The notes below the pieces were generated by a model, which saw only the letters and a list, made by a program, of their open reading frames with translations, ran no database searches and was not told where the DNA came from. Both the position numbers and the translations under genes were made by a program. A DNA stretch of 9,720 bases from Pseudomonadota bacterium (GTDB lineage: Bacteria > Pseudomonadota > Gammaproteobacteria > Steroidobacterales > Rariloculaceae): the NCBI GenBank assembly GCA_009843005.1, contig VYEH01000242.1:1-9720 (forward strand), written 5' to 3'. Position 1 is the first letter of the stretch, and every line of letters starts with the position of its first letter. Below, piece after piece: positions 1 to 6,570 of the stretch.

Positions 1-251
1 GCCACAATGGTTTCAACCAGATAGAAGAGCCCGAATACCAGAACGGTACCGTCGAGCATCTTAACCTGCGCGTTGCCCTTCAGCCGGTGGATCTGAGATG
101 GGACGTCGCCCTATATGCGGACAATGCAACCGATAACCGGCGCTTCCTGACGGTGGCCAGCGATGCGTTGGGTTATGACGAGAATATCCTCGTCACACGG
201 GTGCAGGGCGCTACCTACGGTGTCCAGGCGCGATGGAACTTCGGTAACTGA
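1..251 (+). CDS. TonB-dependent receptor-like protein, C-terminal fragment (5' end outside window)
   Basis: Reading from base 3 gives 82 codons ending in TGA at 249-251. Residues alternate polar and hydrophobic in strand-like blocks: EHLNLRVAL, RWDVALYADNATD, TRVQGATYGVQARWNFGN. The end matches the usual C-terminus of TonB-dependent outer-membrane receptors, where the last strand is of the form 'xTYGVxxxxxF' with a near-terminal aromatic residue for BAM recognition. Here the Phe is third from the end, followed by Gly-Asn. Such receptors import large or scarce ligands across the outer membrane using TonB energy. No plug domain or TonB box is visible because the 5' part is missing, so another outer-membrane beta-barrel is possible. 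It converges with the sulfatase gene, with a 53-bp gap. Confidence 0.68.
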   Translation, partial: HNGFNQIEEPEYQNGTVEHLNLRVALQPVDLRWDVALYADNATDNRRFLTVASDALGYDENILVTRVQGATYGVQARWNFGN

Positions 252-304
252 CGTCGCGGCGTTTTCGACGCTTGCGCTGATCTGCGCTCCGGTCTGGACG
301 CCGG

Positions 305-1741
305 TTACCGGCCCGGCGGCCTGTCGGTGACCGTCTCGGCCACCGGCGGGTAGATCGGCGGGCGATCGTCCGGTTCGACCTGGGGGCCGCTGGGGCCGTC
401 GTAGTTCTCCGGCGGCGGCGTGCCGCCCAGCATCGGCGCGATGTCGATGGTATCGATATAGGCAAGCAACCGCGCGGTTCGCTCCGCCTCGCCTGCCGCC
501 AGATCGCTGGACTCCGACGGGTCGTCGAGGATATTGAAGAGTTCGACGGAGAATTCACCGGGCGTATCCGGTAACGGACGCAGCGAACGGATCAGTTTCC
601 ATCCCTCGTCGATGACCGCGATTCGCGGGCCGGCCGGCGTGGCGGAGGTGATGACGATGGGTCGGTCGCGCTGAGGTTCGGCCGAGCCATGGATTGTTGG
701 CCACACGTCGACCCCGTCCAGATCGCTGTCCGCAATATCCGTGTGTCCCGCTACCGACAGCAGCGTCGGTATCCAGTCGTACACGGTAACAATGGCTTCC
801 ATCGTCCGGCCCCCTTCCAGGCGCGAGGGCCAATGCAGCAGAGCCGGCACCCGAATGCCGCCCTCGTACAGCGACATCTTGTTCCCTCTCAAGGGTTCGT
901 TTACCGAACCGGCCCTGAGTTCCCCGCCGTTGTCGCTGACAAACACGATCAGCGTGTCGTCGGAGTCCGGTCTGAGGGCAACGGCGGCGAGCACCTCGCC
1001 GATCGCTGCGTCCATCTCCGTGATCATGGCGGCGAGACGGCGGCGGTTGAAATCGGCGATGTCGGCGTAGGCCTGCACGGAATCCTCCGGCGCCTGCAGC
1101 GGCGTATGCGGGGCGGTGAACGACAGGTGCATGAAATACGGCGCATCGCCGTCGTATCCCTCGATCAGACCGATGGCCTCGTCCCTCAACAGGTGGGTGA
1201 CGTAGCCTTCCTCGTCGAGCGCTTCGCCGTTGCGCTCCCAGTCCGGAACGCGATTGAGTGCATGCGTGTAGTAATTGATTTCTCCGCCGTTAGCGCCGTA
1301 GAAGTGGTCGTAGCCACGGTTGAGGGGATGCTGGTCATGGTAGTGGTGGCCCAGGTGCCACTTGCCTACCAGCCAGGTGGTATACCCCGCTTCTTTCAGG
1401 TATTGGGGCAGGATCCTTTCTTCGCGCGGTAGCCCGAAATCCTCCCAGGGCGCGATCGGGGCGATCGTCCCCAGGGTCACCGCGCGCTTGCCGCTGTAGA
1501 ACGCGGTTCGAGTCGGCGTACAGGACGGGTGTGTGTAGTAACGGTCGAGGCGAATGCCCTCGGCCGCGAGTCGGTCAAGGGTCGGCGTCCTTATTTCGGC
1601 CCCGTTGTAGCCGACGTCGCCCCAGCCCAGATCGTCTGCCATGATCAGCAGGATGTTGGGGCGCTCCTGGCCAGTGGCCGCGCACGCGGCAAGGCCCAGT
1701 ACTGCGGTGAGGGCGACATGCGCCTGCGGCCGCGCCTTCAC
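305..1741 (-). CDS. Family S1 sulfatase, arylsulfatase B-like, probable lipoprotein
   Basis: A 478-aa protein that should hydrolyse sulfate esters. The formylglycine motif C-T-P-T-R is at residues 74-78, with Cys74 the residue modified by the maturation enzyme. Other expected active-site parts are present: Asp36-Asp37 (ILLIMADDLGWGD), GKWHLG at 126-131 (Lys127, His129), His212 in TAPHTP, Asp270-Asn271 in SDNGG, and Lys288. The GGEINYYTH stretch (152-160) resembles arylsulfatase B-type enzymes. The N-terminus has a hydrophobic segment ending in the lipobox L-A-A-C (17-20), so it is probably a lipid-anchored protein acting in the periplasm or at the surface. Length is normal for the family. The start is GTG at 1741, with GAAGG 7 nt upstream (1749-1753). 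It sits beside the receptor-like gene and divergent from the cupin at 1953. The natural substrate (sulfated glycan, steroid or phenol) cannot be read from the sequence. Confidence 0.93.
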   Translation of the reverse strand: MKARPQAHVALTAVLGLAACAATGQERPNILLIMADDLGWGDVGYNGAEIRTPTLDRLAAEGIRLDRYYTHPSCTPTRTAFYSGKRAVTLGTIAPIAPWEDFGLPREERILPQYLKEAGYTTWLVGKWHLGHHYHDQHPLNRGYDHFYGANGGEINYYTHALNRVPDWERNGEALDEEGYVTHLLRDEAIGLIEGYDGDAPYFMHLSFTAPHTPLQAPEDSVQAYADIADFNRRRLAAMITEMDAAIGEVLAAVALRPDSDDTLIVFVSDNGGELRAGSVNEPLRGNKMSLYEGGIRVPALLHWPSRLEGGRTMEAIVTVYDWIPTLLSVAGHTDIADSDLDGVDVWPTIHGSAEPQRDRPIVITSATPAGPRIAVIDEGWKLIRSLRPLPDTPGEFSVELFNILDDPSESSDLAAGEAERTARLLAYIDTIDIAPMLGGTPPPENYDGPSGPQVEPDDRPPIYPPVAETVTDRPPGR

Positions 1742-1940
1742 GCGATGACCTTCGATGGCGGTACATGGTGCATTTGACCTTCAATCACCGTGCGCAATTC
1801 AGTCGCCATTGGATACCCCTCGCCGATTCGTTAGTCTTGGTGCCGAAGCAGAAGCGCCGGGCGAATCACCATTCGATCCTTGCCGTCGCGTTGCGCAAGA
1901 GTCTAGGGTTTGCCGACGACCTGGGCAAATCGCAATTGAA

Positions 1941-1946
1941 GGGAGG
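1941..1946 (+). promoter_or_regulatory. Ribosome binding site that decides the cupin start
   Basis: GGGAGG lies 6 nt before the ATG at 1953. The frame is open back to 1755, but the upstream part has no signal-peptide character, whereas the ATG at 1953 begins a clean Sec signal. This site therefore sets the start at 1953. Confidence 0.8.
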
Positions 1947-1952
1947 CTCGAC

Positions 1953-2387
1953 ATGAAGGTACGGATCGGAGTCGTAACGCTGCCATTGCTGATGACGCTT
2001 GCGGCCGCCTTTGCCCAAATTACCCAGCCGGAAATATCGGTACAAAGCTACGACGACCTGCCCGTCAACGACATCGCGCCAGGCGTGCATACCCGCTTCG
2101 TGGTGGGCGACACCGTCATGCTCAACCGAGTACTGTTCGACGAGGGCGCGATGTCGCCATTGCACAATCATTCGGAGGAGCAGATCGTGACCCTGATCAG
2201 TGGCCGGATGCGGGTCGCCTCCGGGGAGCAGGAGTACATTCTCGAACCCGGCGACGTGGTGGTCTTCCCCGCTTACGTGCTGCACCAACTGGAGGCGCTG
2301 GAGGAGAGCGTCACCATCGAAACGCTGGGCGCCGGCGGGCACATCTGGCGCGGCGATACGGTCCGGTCGATAACGGCAGGGGAGTGA
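1953..2387 (+). CDS. Small exported cupin-domain protein
   Basis: A 144-aa protein with a Sec signal peptide (MKVRIGVVTLPLLMTLAAAFAQ, probable cleavage after Ala21) followed by one cupin barrel. Cupin motif 1 is at about residues 65-85: Gly65, His71, His73 and Glu76/Gln77 (SPLHNHSEEQ). Motif 2 is at about 100-111: PGDVVVFP then His111. The three His plus Glu form the usual metal site. Small single-domain cupins of this kind bind a metal and may act as dioxygenases, isomerases or sensors, but the fold alone gives no specific reaction. The export signal places it in the periplasm. The start is ATG at 1953, directly after GGGAGG. It is divergent from the sulfatase (211-bp gap) and tail to tail with a homologous cupin 32 bp away, sharing the block HQ-L/F-EALE after motif 2. 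Confidence 0.85.
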   Translation: MKVRIGVVTLPLLMTLAAAFAQITQPEISVQSYDDLPVNDIAPGVHTRFVVGDTVMLNRVLFDEGAMSPLHNHSEEQIVTLISGRMRVASGEQEYILEPGDVVVFPAYVLHQLEALEESVTIETLGAGGHIWRGDTVRSITAGE

Positions 2388-2419
2388 GCGCCACGTACGG
2401 ATAAGTATGCTCTTTGAGT

Positions 2420-2857
2420 TTATTCGAGCGGCGGCGGCGCACCGATCAGACGCCCTGGGCCGAATCCCTCGACCATGAATGTGTCCTCGAGCGCCTCAAA
2501 CTGATGCTCGGCGTAGGACTCGACGACAACGACGTCACCCGGTCCGGCCGTGTACTCGCCATCGGCCCCCATCACTCGCAGTAGCCCGCTGATAACGACG
2601 ATCAGTTCTTCTTCGGGATGGTTGTGATGCGGCGACTTGCCGCCTTTCTGCAGCATCGTTTGCGATATCGTGATCGACGCGGATTGCACCGGCTGAGCTG
2701 AGACAAGTTCGTTGACCTGCAGGGTTGGCAGCCGTTCGGAAGTAACTATCTTCACCGCTGGCGGCACAATCTGCTGCATGCGATTTTCCTGCGCGACAGA
2801 TATGCCGGCCAGGAATGCAGCTGAAAGAATGATCGAAAGAAATCTCAGTAAATTCAT
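2420..2857 (-). CDS. Small exported cupin-domain protein, paralogue of the neighbouring cupin
   Basis: A 145-aa protein with a Sec signal (MNLLRFLSIILSAAFLAG, then ISVAQ, cleavage near residue 23) and a single cupin barrel. Motif 1 is SPHHNHPEEE with His78, His80 and Glu83/84. Motif 2 is GPGDVVVVE followed by His118. The frame stays open to 2878, but the ATG at 2857 has GGAG 7 nt upstream and begins the signal peptide exactly, so it is preferred. The region from about residue 32 to the end aligns without large gaps to the cupin at 1953-2387, suggesting an inverted duplication or two related genes brought together. The 140-bp gap to the upstream dehydrogenase gene leaves it unclear whether they share a transcript. 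I see no rho-independent terminator in the 32 bp between the two cupins. Function beyond metal-binding cupin is unknown. Confidence 0.85.
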   Translation of the reverse strand: MNLLRFLSIILSAAFLAGISVAQENRMQQIVPPAVKIVTSERLPTLQVNELVSAQPVQSASITISQTMLQKGGKSPHHNHPEEELIVVISGLLRVMGADGEYTAGPGDVVVVESYAEHQFEALEDTFMVEGFGPGRLIGAPPPLE

Positions 2858-2997
2858 GTTGCAACTCCGAGTTGGCAATCAAGCTCAAAAAGCTGGGCTT
2901 CGACTTTGCTAAATGCTATTGCGCTTCGCTCTGGTTCTGGCATTTGTCCGCGCTGTCAAAGAATATCACGTCGTATAGGGAGTAGACGTTCAGCCAT

Positions 2998-3753
2998 TCA
3001 GTGGTGCGAGACGCCGCCGTCCACCAGCAGCGTCTGACCCGATATGAAGGCGCTGTCGTCGGAAGCGAGGAAGAGCAAGGTGCCCGTGAGATCTGAGGGG
3101 AACTGGTCCCGCTGCACGATGCGTGACGCAATCACGTGCTCGCGCACCTTGCTGCCGACTACGGTCTCCATCTGGCCGGCAACCGCGGGGGTCATGGTAA
3201 GCCCCGGGCAAATCGCATTGACGGTGACGCCGGTGCCGCTGAGTTCCCGGGCCAGGGAGCGCGTAAAGCCGATCACCGCACCCTTGGATGCGACGTAGTG
3301 CGCGGTCAGCGGTATGCCCTCGAAAAAACTGCTGGAAGAGATGTTCACGATACGACCGTAACCGCGGTCGCGCATCCCCGGCGCCACGGCCTTGCAGCAT
3401 TGCCACTGCCCCTTGACGTTAACCCCGAGCACTCGATCCCACTCCTCGTCCGAGATCTCGTCGAAGGGCTTCATGGGGGGCAGGATGCCGGCGTTGTTGA
3501 CGAGGATGTCGACACGGTCGAAGGCCGCCAGGGCAGTGGCCACCATTTCGCCCACGCTTTCGGCATCGGTTACGTCAGTCCGTACGGCGATCGCGTCGGG
3601 GTCAACCTGTCGAAGCCGCGCCAATGCCGCATCGTCCGGACTCAGGTCGGCCGCGACGATCCTTGCGCCTTTCCGCGCGAGCGCGAGGCAGAATTCATTG
3701 CCGATGCCGCCTGAAGCACCGGTGACGATGGCGACGCGATCCTTGAGTCTGAT
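2998..3753 (-). CDS. Short-chain dehydrogenase/reductase, probable non-standard ATC start
   Basis: Starting at 3753 gives 251 aa, the normal size for a classical SDR. The coenzyme motif TGASGGIG is at residues 11-18 and Asp36 ends the second strand (VAADLS), pointing to NAD(H) rather than NADP(H). NNAG is at 86-89, Asn112 in the catalytic helix, Ser near 140 (ISSSSF) and YxxxK at Tyr153-Lys157. CPG is at 182-184, and the ISGQTLLVDGG tail is typical. The substrate is unknown; most relatives oxidise or reduce secondary alcohols and ketones. The frame is open to a TAG at 3793-3795 but has no ATG, GTG or TTG until TTG at 3622-3624, which would delete the coenzyme-binding motif. The family's usual opening 'MRLKDRVAIVTG' appears here as ATC-AGA-CTC-AAG, with AGGAG 8 nt before the ATC. 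An ATC start, a lost ATG or a base-call error all fit. Confidence 0.9.
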   Translation of the reverse strand: MRLKDRVAIVTGASGGIGNEFCLALARKGARIVAADLSPDDAALARLRQVDPDAIAVRTDVTDAESVGEMVATALAAFDRVDILVNNAGILPPMKPFDEISDEEWDRVLGVNVKGQWQCCKAVAPGMRDRGYGRIVNISSSSFFEGIPLTAHYVASKGAVIGFTRSLARELSGTGVTVNAICPGLTMTPAVAGQMETVVGSKVREHVIASRIVQRDQFPSDLTGTLLFLASDDSAFISGQTLLVDGGVSHH

Positions 3754-3761
3754 GGCGGATT

Positions 3762-3766
3762 CTCCT
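3762..3766 (-). promoter_or_regulatory. Ribosome binding site placing the dehydrogenase start at an ATC codon
   Basis: On the minus strand AGGAG (3766 to 3762) is followed by eight bases and then ATC at 3753-3751. The spacing is ideal for initiation at that codon. No standard start codon exists in this frame between the upstream stop and residue 43, so this site is the main evidence for the start. Confidence 0.65.
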
Positions 3767-3856
3767 GCCGAGTCTGTTGAAGCGTGCGAAGTCTAGCAGT
3801 CCTCAGGGCGTTCCGCCTTCCGCCCTTGCGAACTGACACAGGGACGTATGGGCAAC

Positions 3857-3875
3857 TTGACAGTCGTAAAGTCAA
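3857..3875. repeat. Inverted repeat TTGAC-N9-GTCAA, candidate operator
   Basis: Perfect 5-bp arms (3857-3861 and 3871-3875) lie 9 bp apart and cover the -35 box. Because of the symmetry, a TTGACT also occurs on the minus strand (3875 to 3870), facing the dehydrogenase. The arms are about one and a half helical turns apart centre to centre, acceptable for a dimeric regulator. Short arms mean chance cannot be excluded. Confidence 0.35.
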
Positions 3876-3885
3876 CCACTAGTTT
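3857..3885 (+). promoter_or_regulatory. Putative sigma70-type promoter
   Basis: TTGACA at 3857-3862 is a perfect -35 box. After a 17-nt spacer comes TAGTTT at 3880-3885, matching TATAAT at the first, second and last positions. Transcription would run toward the M24 gene with a leader of roughly 220 nt. The -35 box lies inside an inverted repeat, so access by RNA polymerase could be controlled. The match is by eye and has no experimental support. Confidence 0.4.
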
Positions 3886-3888
3886 TCA

Positions 3889-3913
3889 GGTAACGACGAT
3901 AAGGTTGGTTACC
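3889..3913. repeat. Inverted repeat GGTAAC-N13-GTTACC, candidate operator
   Basis: Perfect 6-bp arms (3889-3894 and 3908-3913) are separated by 13 bp. The repeat begins just after the putative -10 box, so it would overlap the transcription start and first transcribed bases, a classic repressor position. No regulator gene lies in the window to pair with it. Confidence 0.4.
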
Positions 3914-3930
3914 GCAATGAATCGACTGAT

Positions 3931-3946
3931 CGCCAGGGGCCTGGCG
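3931..3946. repeat. Strong GC hairpin in the leader region
   Basis: CGCCAG (3931-3936), loop GGGC, CTGGCG (3941-3946) gives six perfect base pairs with a 4-nt loop. It lies about 170 nt before the M24 start. No T-run follows on either strand, so it does not look like a rho-independent terminator. It could be a leader structure or simply a chance palindrome. Confidence 0.4.
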
Positions 3947-4113
3947 TCCGTAAACATGCCGCACAGGTCGACAGGCGTCCGTTCATTCATGTACCCAATG
4001 ACGCGTAATCAGAAATATTAATCGTTAAATCAATGTGTTGTGCGTATCGTCGTCGGTGCTCGCCGTATACTTCGTAGTACTGTTGTTTCCGGGACACGAA
4101 ACCAGAGGTAGTG

Positions 4114-5448
4114 ATGGAAAAGAAGCTTAACGATCTCTTTCAGCAGTTTTTTCGAGGCCGTCTCGATCGTCGGGATTTCCTGACGCGTCTGGCGGTCATT
4201 CCGGGCGGCGTGGCCGCAGCTTCCGCAGCGTTGCCACTGCTCAATTCCCCCAAGGCCAGGGCCCAGATGTTCATCAGGGGCGGAACCTACTCCATGGCGG
4301 AACGCGATCGCCGCTGGGCCAACATCCGCAGGATGATGTCGGAGAACGGCTACGAGTGTCTGATAGTGCCCAAGGGCATGGGGGACGGCATCAACTTCCT
4401 GCAGCACGCGGAGTATGTCTCCAACGCGTTTTTCATGACTCCTGGGGCCGTGGTTTTCCCGCTGGAAGGCGAACCCGCCGTGGTCGGTGCCATGCCGTCT
4501 CCCAATCCCTGGATCCAGCAGACCACCCGCAAGTGGTTCGAGGGCGGCGAGCAGACGCCCATCGGGGAACTGATCGTCGATTTCGTCAACGAAATGGGAC
4601 TCGCCAACGGCAATATCGCCGTCGTGGGCACCCAGGCCGCCGTCGAGGGGTTGAACGAATTCATCAATGAAGGGTTCGTGAAGTACGCGACCTGGGCCAC
4701 GGTCATGGCCGGCCTGCCGGAAGCCACGTTCACCGACATCACGCCGGAATTTGCCGAACTGGTCATGGTCAAGGGCGAGGAGGAGCAGGCCAACATCATC
4801 GGAGCGGCGCAGGTGGGCGAGGGATTGCACGCAATGTTGCTCGCCACGATCGAGGTCGGGCTGGCCGCCAGGGAAGTTCGGGTCGCGGTCGCCGAGTACC
4901 TGATCCGCAACGACGCCGCGTCCGACGTTCAGGCGTTGGAACTGGCCCCCGGACCGATTCGTGACGGTCAGGTCATCAACTCCGAATACGGGATCATCGC
5001 CTCCGGCGGGTATGCTCAGGTGACCCTTTGCGTCGCCTGCGGTTCGGTCAGCGACCAGACGGAAGAACTGGCTGAAATCGCCCACGCTTCCATGGACTAC
5101 GGCGCGGCGAATCTGCGGGCCGGTGCCCGCTTCGGCGACGTGATCGCCGGCATGGAAGAGATCGTCATGCGCGATGGCGTCTGGCACGGTTTCCCGCAGA
5201 TTCACGGTCTCATGCCCATGTTCATGGCCGGTCCCGTCTACAACGCTCCGCCGCCGTTCCAGCCCTCGAAAACCATCGGCGCCGACATCGAAGTCAAGCC
5301 GGGCATGGCGTTCAGTTTCGAGCCGGGCGCGCGCCTCGGGATCGGTCCGGGCAGCGGTCACGTGAAGGTAGGCGCTACCTCAATCGTCACCGAGTCGGGG
5401 CTGGATATCCACAACGAGCTCGGGGTGCGGATGCAGCGGATCGGCTGA
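4114..5448 (+). CDS. Tat-exported M24-fold (Xaa-Pro aminopeptidase/creatinase-like) protein with degenerate metal site
   Basis: A 444-aa protein. A twin-arginine signal is seen at about residues 18-51 (DRRDFLTRLA, a hydrophobic Ala-rich stretch, then KARAQM), so it is folded before export to the periplasm. Residues of about 60-210 resemble a creatinase-type N-terminal domain and about 220-440 the pita-bread domain. Active M24 peptidases use Asp, Asp, His, Glu, Glu. Here the first strand pair (VINSEYGIIASGGYAQVT, 287-304) contains no Asp at all, the HGxGH segment reads HGFPQIHG (358-365), Glu403 in FEPG is kept, and the last Glu position is Gly420 (KVGATS). It is therefore unlikely to be an ordinary dinuclear peptidase. 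It may be a metal-free enzyme like creatinase, a lyase or a binding protein. ATG at 4114 has AGAGG five bases upstream; GTG at 4111 is too close to it. It converges on the TRAP gene with a 64-bp gap. Confidence 0.82.
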   Translation: MEKKLNDLFQQFFRGRLDRRDFLTRLAVIPGGVAAASAALPLLNSPKARAQMFIRGGTYSMAERDRRWANIRRMMSENGYECLIVPKGMGDGINFLQHAEYVSNAFFMTPGAVVFPLEGEPAVVGAMPSPNPWIQQTTRKWFEGGEQTPIGELIVDFVNEMGLANGNIAVVGTQAAVEGLNEFINEGFVKYATWATVMAGLPEATFTDITPEFAELVMVKGEEEQANIIGAAQVGEGLHAMLLATIEVGLAAREVRVAVAEYLIRNDAASDVQALELAPGPIRDGQVINSEYGIIASGGYAQVTLCVACGSVSDQTEELAEIAHASMDYGAANLRAGARFGDVIAGMEEIVMRDGVWHGFPQIHGLMPMFMAGPVYNAPPPFQPSKTIGADIEVKPGMAFSFEPGARLGIGPGSGHVKVGATSIVTESGLDIHNELGVRMQRIG

Positions 5449-5512
5449 GCCATTCGATGACAACGATGGGATATTCGCGATCGGGTGCGTCGGCGCAGGA
5501 TAGAGCCAAGGC

Positions 5513-6535
5513 TCAGAGACCCACCATCTCCAGCAGTTCGGCCGGATAACGGCGGCGGGCTTCTGCATGTAACGGCTGCACCGCTGCCACGAATTCGGTG
5601 CGCGCCTCCGGCGATAGTTCCACGATCTCACCGCCCGCCTCGCGTATCGTCATTTGTGCCTCCAGTTCCTCCTCGTCCTTGAGTTCCCGCTGTAGGGTGA
5701 CCGCCTCCCGGGCCGCGGCCCGCACGGCTGCTTGAACGTCCTCGGGCCAAGCGTCGAAGGTCGGTCGATGGACGAATATCGGGCGTGACAGATAGGAGTG
5801 AAACGTCGCGGTGTGGTAGCGCTGCAAGGGATAAATGTTGTAGGTCACCGCGTTCGCAAAGGGATTCTCCTGACCGTCCAGTTCACCGGCACGAATCGCC
5901 TCGATGCCCGCTGTCAGGTCAACGGCGTGGGCTTCGGCGCCAAGCAGTTCGAACGTGCGCCTCTGGGCGCCCAGCACTCGAATCTTCAGACCGCGCAGGT
6001 CATCCAGGGTCTCCACCGGGCGGACGTTATTGGATACGTGGCGAAAACCGTTCTCGAAGTAACCCAGGATTCGATAGTTGTAGGCCGCTTCGAGACTCGC
6101 CGTGGCCGACTCCCCCAATGGGCCGTCCATGGCTGCTCGAGCGGAAGCGTTGTCGGCGAACAGGAAGGGCAGGGCGGCCAACGCAAGTTCCGGCACATCC
6201 GTCATCGAGACGTAACCGGCGCTGAGTATGCCGGCGTCCACCAGCCAGCGCAGGTCGCCGCCGCCGTAACCGATCTCCAGGACGTTGTAGAGGTAGTCGA
6301 CCTCCAGGCCGGCCACGGATTCGAGCCGATCGCCGATGTGGGTCAGCCCCCGGCTGAAGCTGGTGGTGGATGGCGAGTATCCGGCCATGCGTACGCGCCC
6401 GGAAAAGCCCGCCGCGCCCGATGGCGGGGGCTGTTGAGCGTTTACGGCGGAGGAACCGAGCATCGCAGCCAGGCCGCTCGCGCCTGCCATCGTCGCCCCC
6501 TTCAGAAAACGTCGCTTTGAGGGGTCTGTATTCAT
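5513..6535 (-). CDS. TRAP transporter solute-binding protein, DctP-type, Tat-exported
   Basis: A 340-aa periplasmic receptor of the TRAP family, which captures organic acids and hands them to a membrane DctQ/DctM pair driven by an ion gradient. The N-terminus carries a twin-arginine signal: SKRRFLKG at 6-13, a hydrophobic stretch to about 31, then VNAQ. Family landmarks are the LKIRV block with Arg186, which normally binds the ligand carboxylate, and ELDGQENP at 218-225 with Asn224, one of the most conserved stretches in DctP proteins. Length is normal. No DctQ or DctM gene lies in the window, so the partner must be elsewhere or beyond the edge. It is the last gene of the five-gene unit, 35 nt after the RraA gene. 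The ATG at 6535 has no clear ribosome site, so expression may rely on upstream translation. The ligand is unknown; context suggests an aromatic or dicarboxylic acid. Confidence 0.93.
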   Translation of the reverse strand: MNTDPSKRRFLKGATMAGASGLAAMLGSSAVNAQQPPPSGAAGFSGRVRMAGYSPSTTSFSRGLTHIGDRLESVAGLEVDYLYNVLEIGYGGGDLRWLVDAGILSAGYVSMTDVPELALAALPFLFADNASARAAMDGPLGESATASLEAAYNYRILGYFENGFRHVSNNVRPVETLDDLRGLKIRVLGAQRRTFELLGAEAHAVDLTAGIEAIRAGELDGQENPFANAVTYNIYPLQRYHTATFHSYLSRPIFVHRPTFDAWPEDVQAAVRAAAREAVTLQRELKDEEELEAQMTIREAGGEIVELSPEARTEFVAAVQPLHAEARRRYPAELLEMVGL

Positions 6536-6570
6536 GAGAATGTCGCCAGGTTATTCCGTATTCGTGAAAC

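Larger units (their letters stand above)
3754..4113. other. 360-bp divergent intergenic region (dehydrogenase / M24 protein)
   Basis: This is the longest gene-free stretch in the window and is noticeably richer in A and T than the flanking genes. It holds a near-consensus promoter (3857-3885), two perfect inverted repeats (3857-3875 and 3889-3913), a strong hairpin (3931-3946) and an A/T-rich patch around 4010-4030. A TATACT at 4066-4071 could be a -10 element for the M24 gene, but it has no good -35. I see no RNA gene of a known class and no convincing protein gene. Confidence 0.6.

Noticed and set aside
252..270. CGTCG-N9-CGACG stem between the receptor and sulfatase genes as a terminator
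   Set aside because: Five pairs with a 9-nt loop and no following T-run on either strand is too weak to call.
1862..1898. Small palindromes CGAAT-N4-ATTCG (1862-1875) and TTGCGCAA (1891-1898) before the first cupin
   Set aside because: They are short, unpaired with a recognisable promoter, and about as frequent as expected by chance in a 211-bp gap.
3917..4021. Possible 34-codon leader peptide upstream of the M24 gene
   Set aside because: It has ATG and TAA but no ribosome site at proper spacing, no run of regulatory codons and no attenuator-like terminator. It spans the hairpin and is probably chance.
4030..5361. 443-codon open frame on the minus strand opposite the M24 gene
   Set aside because: It is a mirror of the M24 coding sequence in GC-rich DNA. 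Its translation is low-complexity, rich in Asp, His, Gly and Arg, with no recognisable domain, while the plus-strand protein has a Tat signal and a clear fold.
5503..5514. Perfect inverted repeat GAGCC-AA-GGCTC at the end of the TRAP gene, possible terminator
   Set aside because: The 2-nt loop forces melting of the inner pair, leaving about four base pairs, and no T-run follows on either strand. It also overlaps the stop codon.
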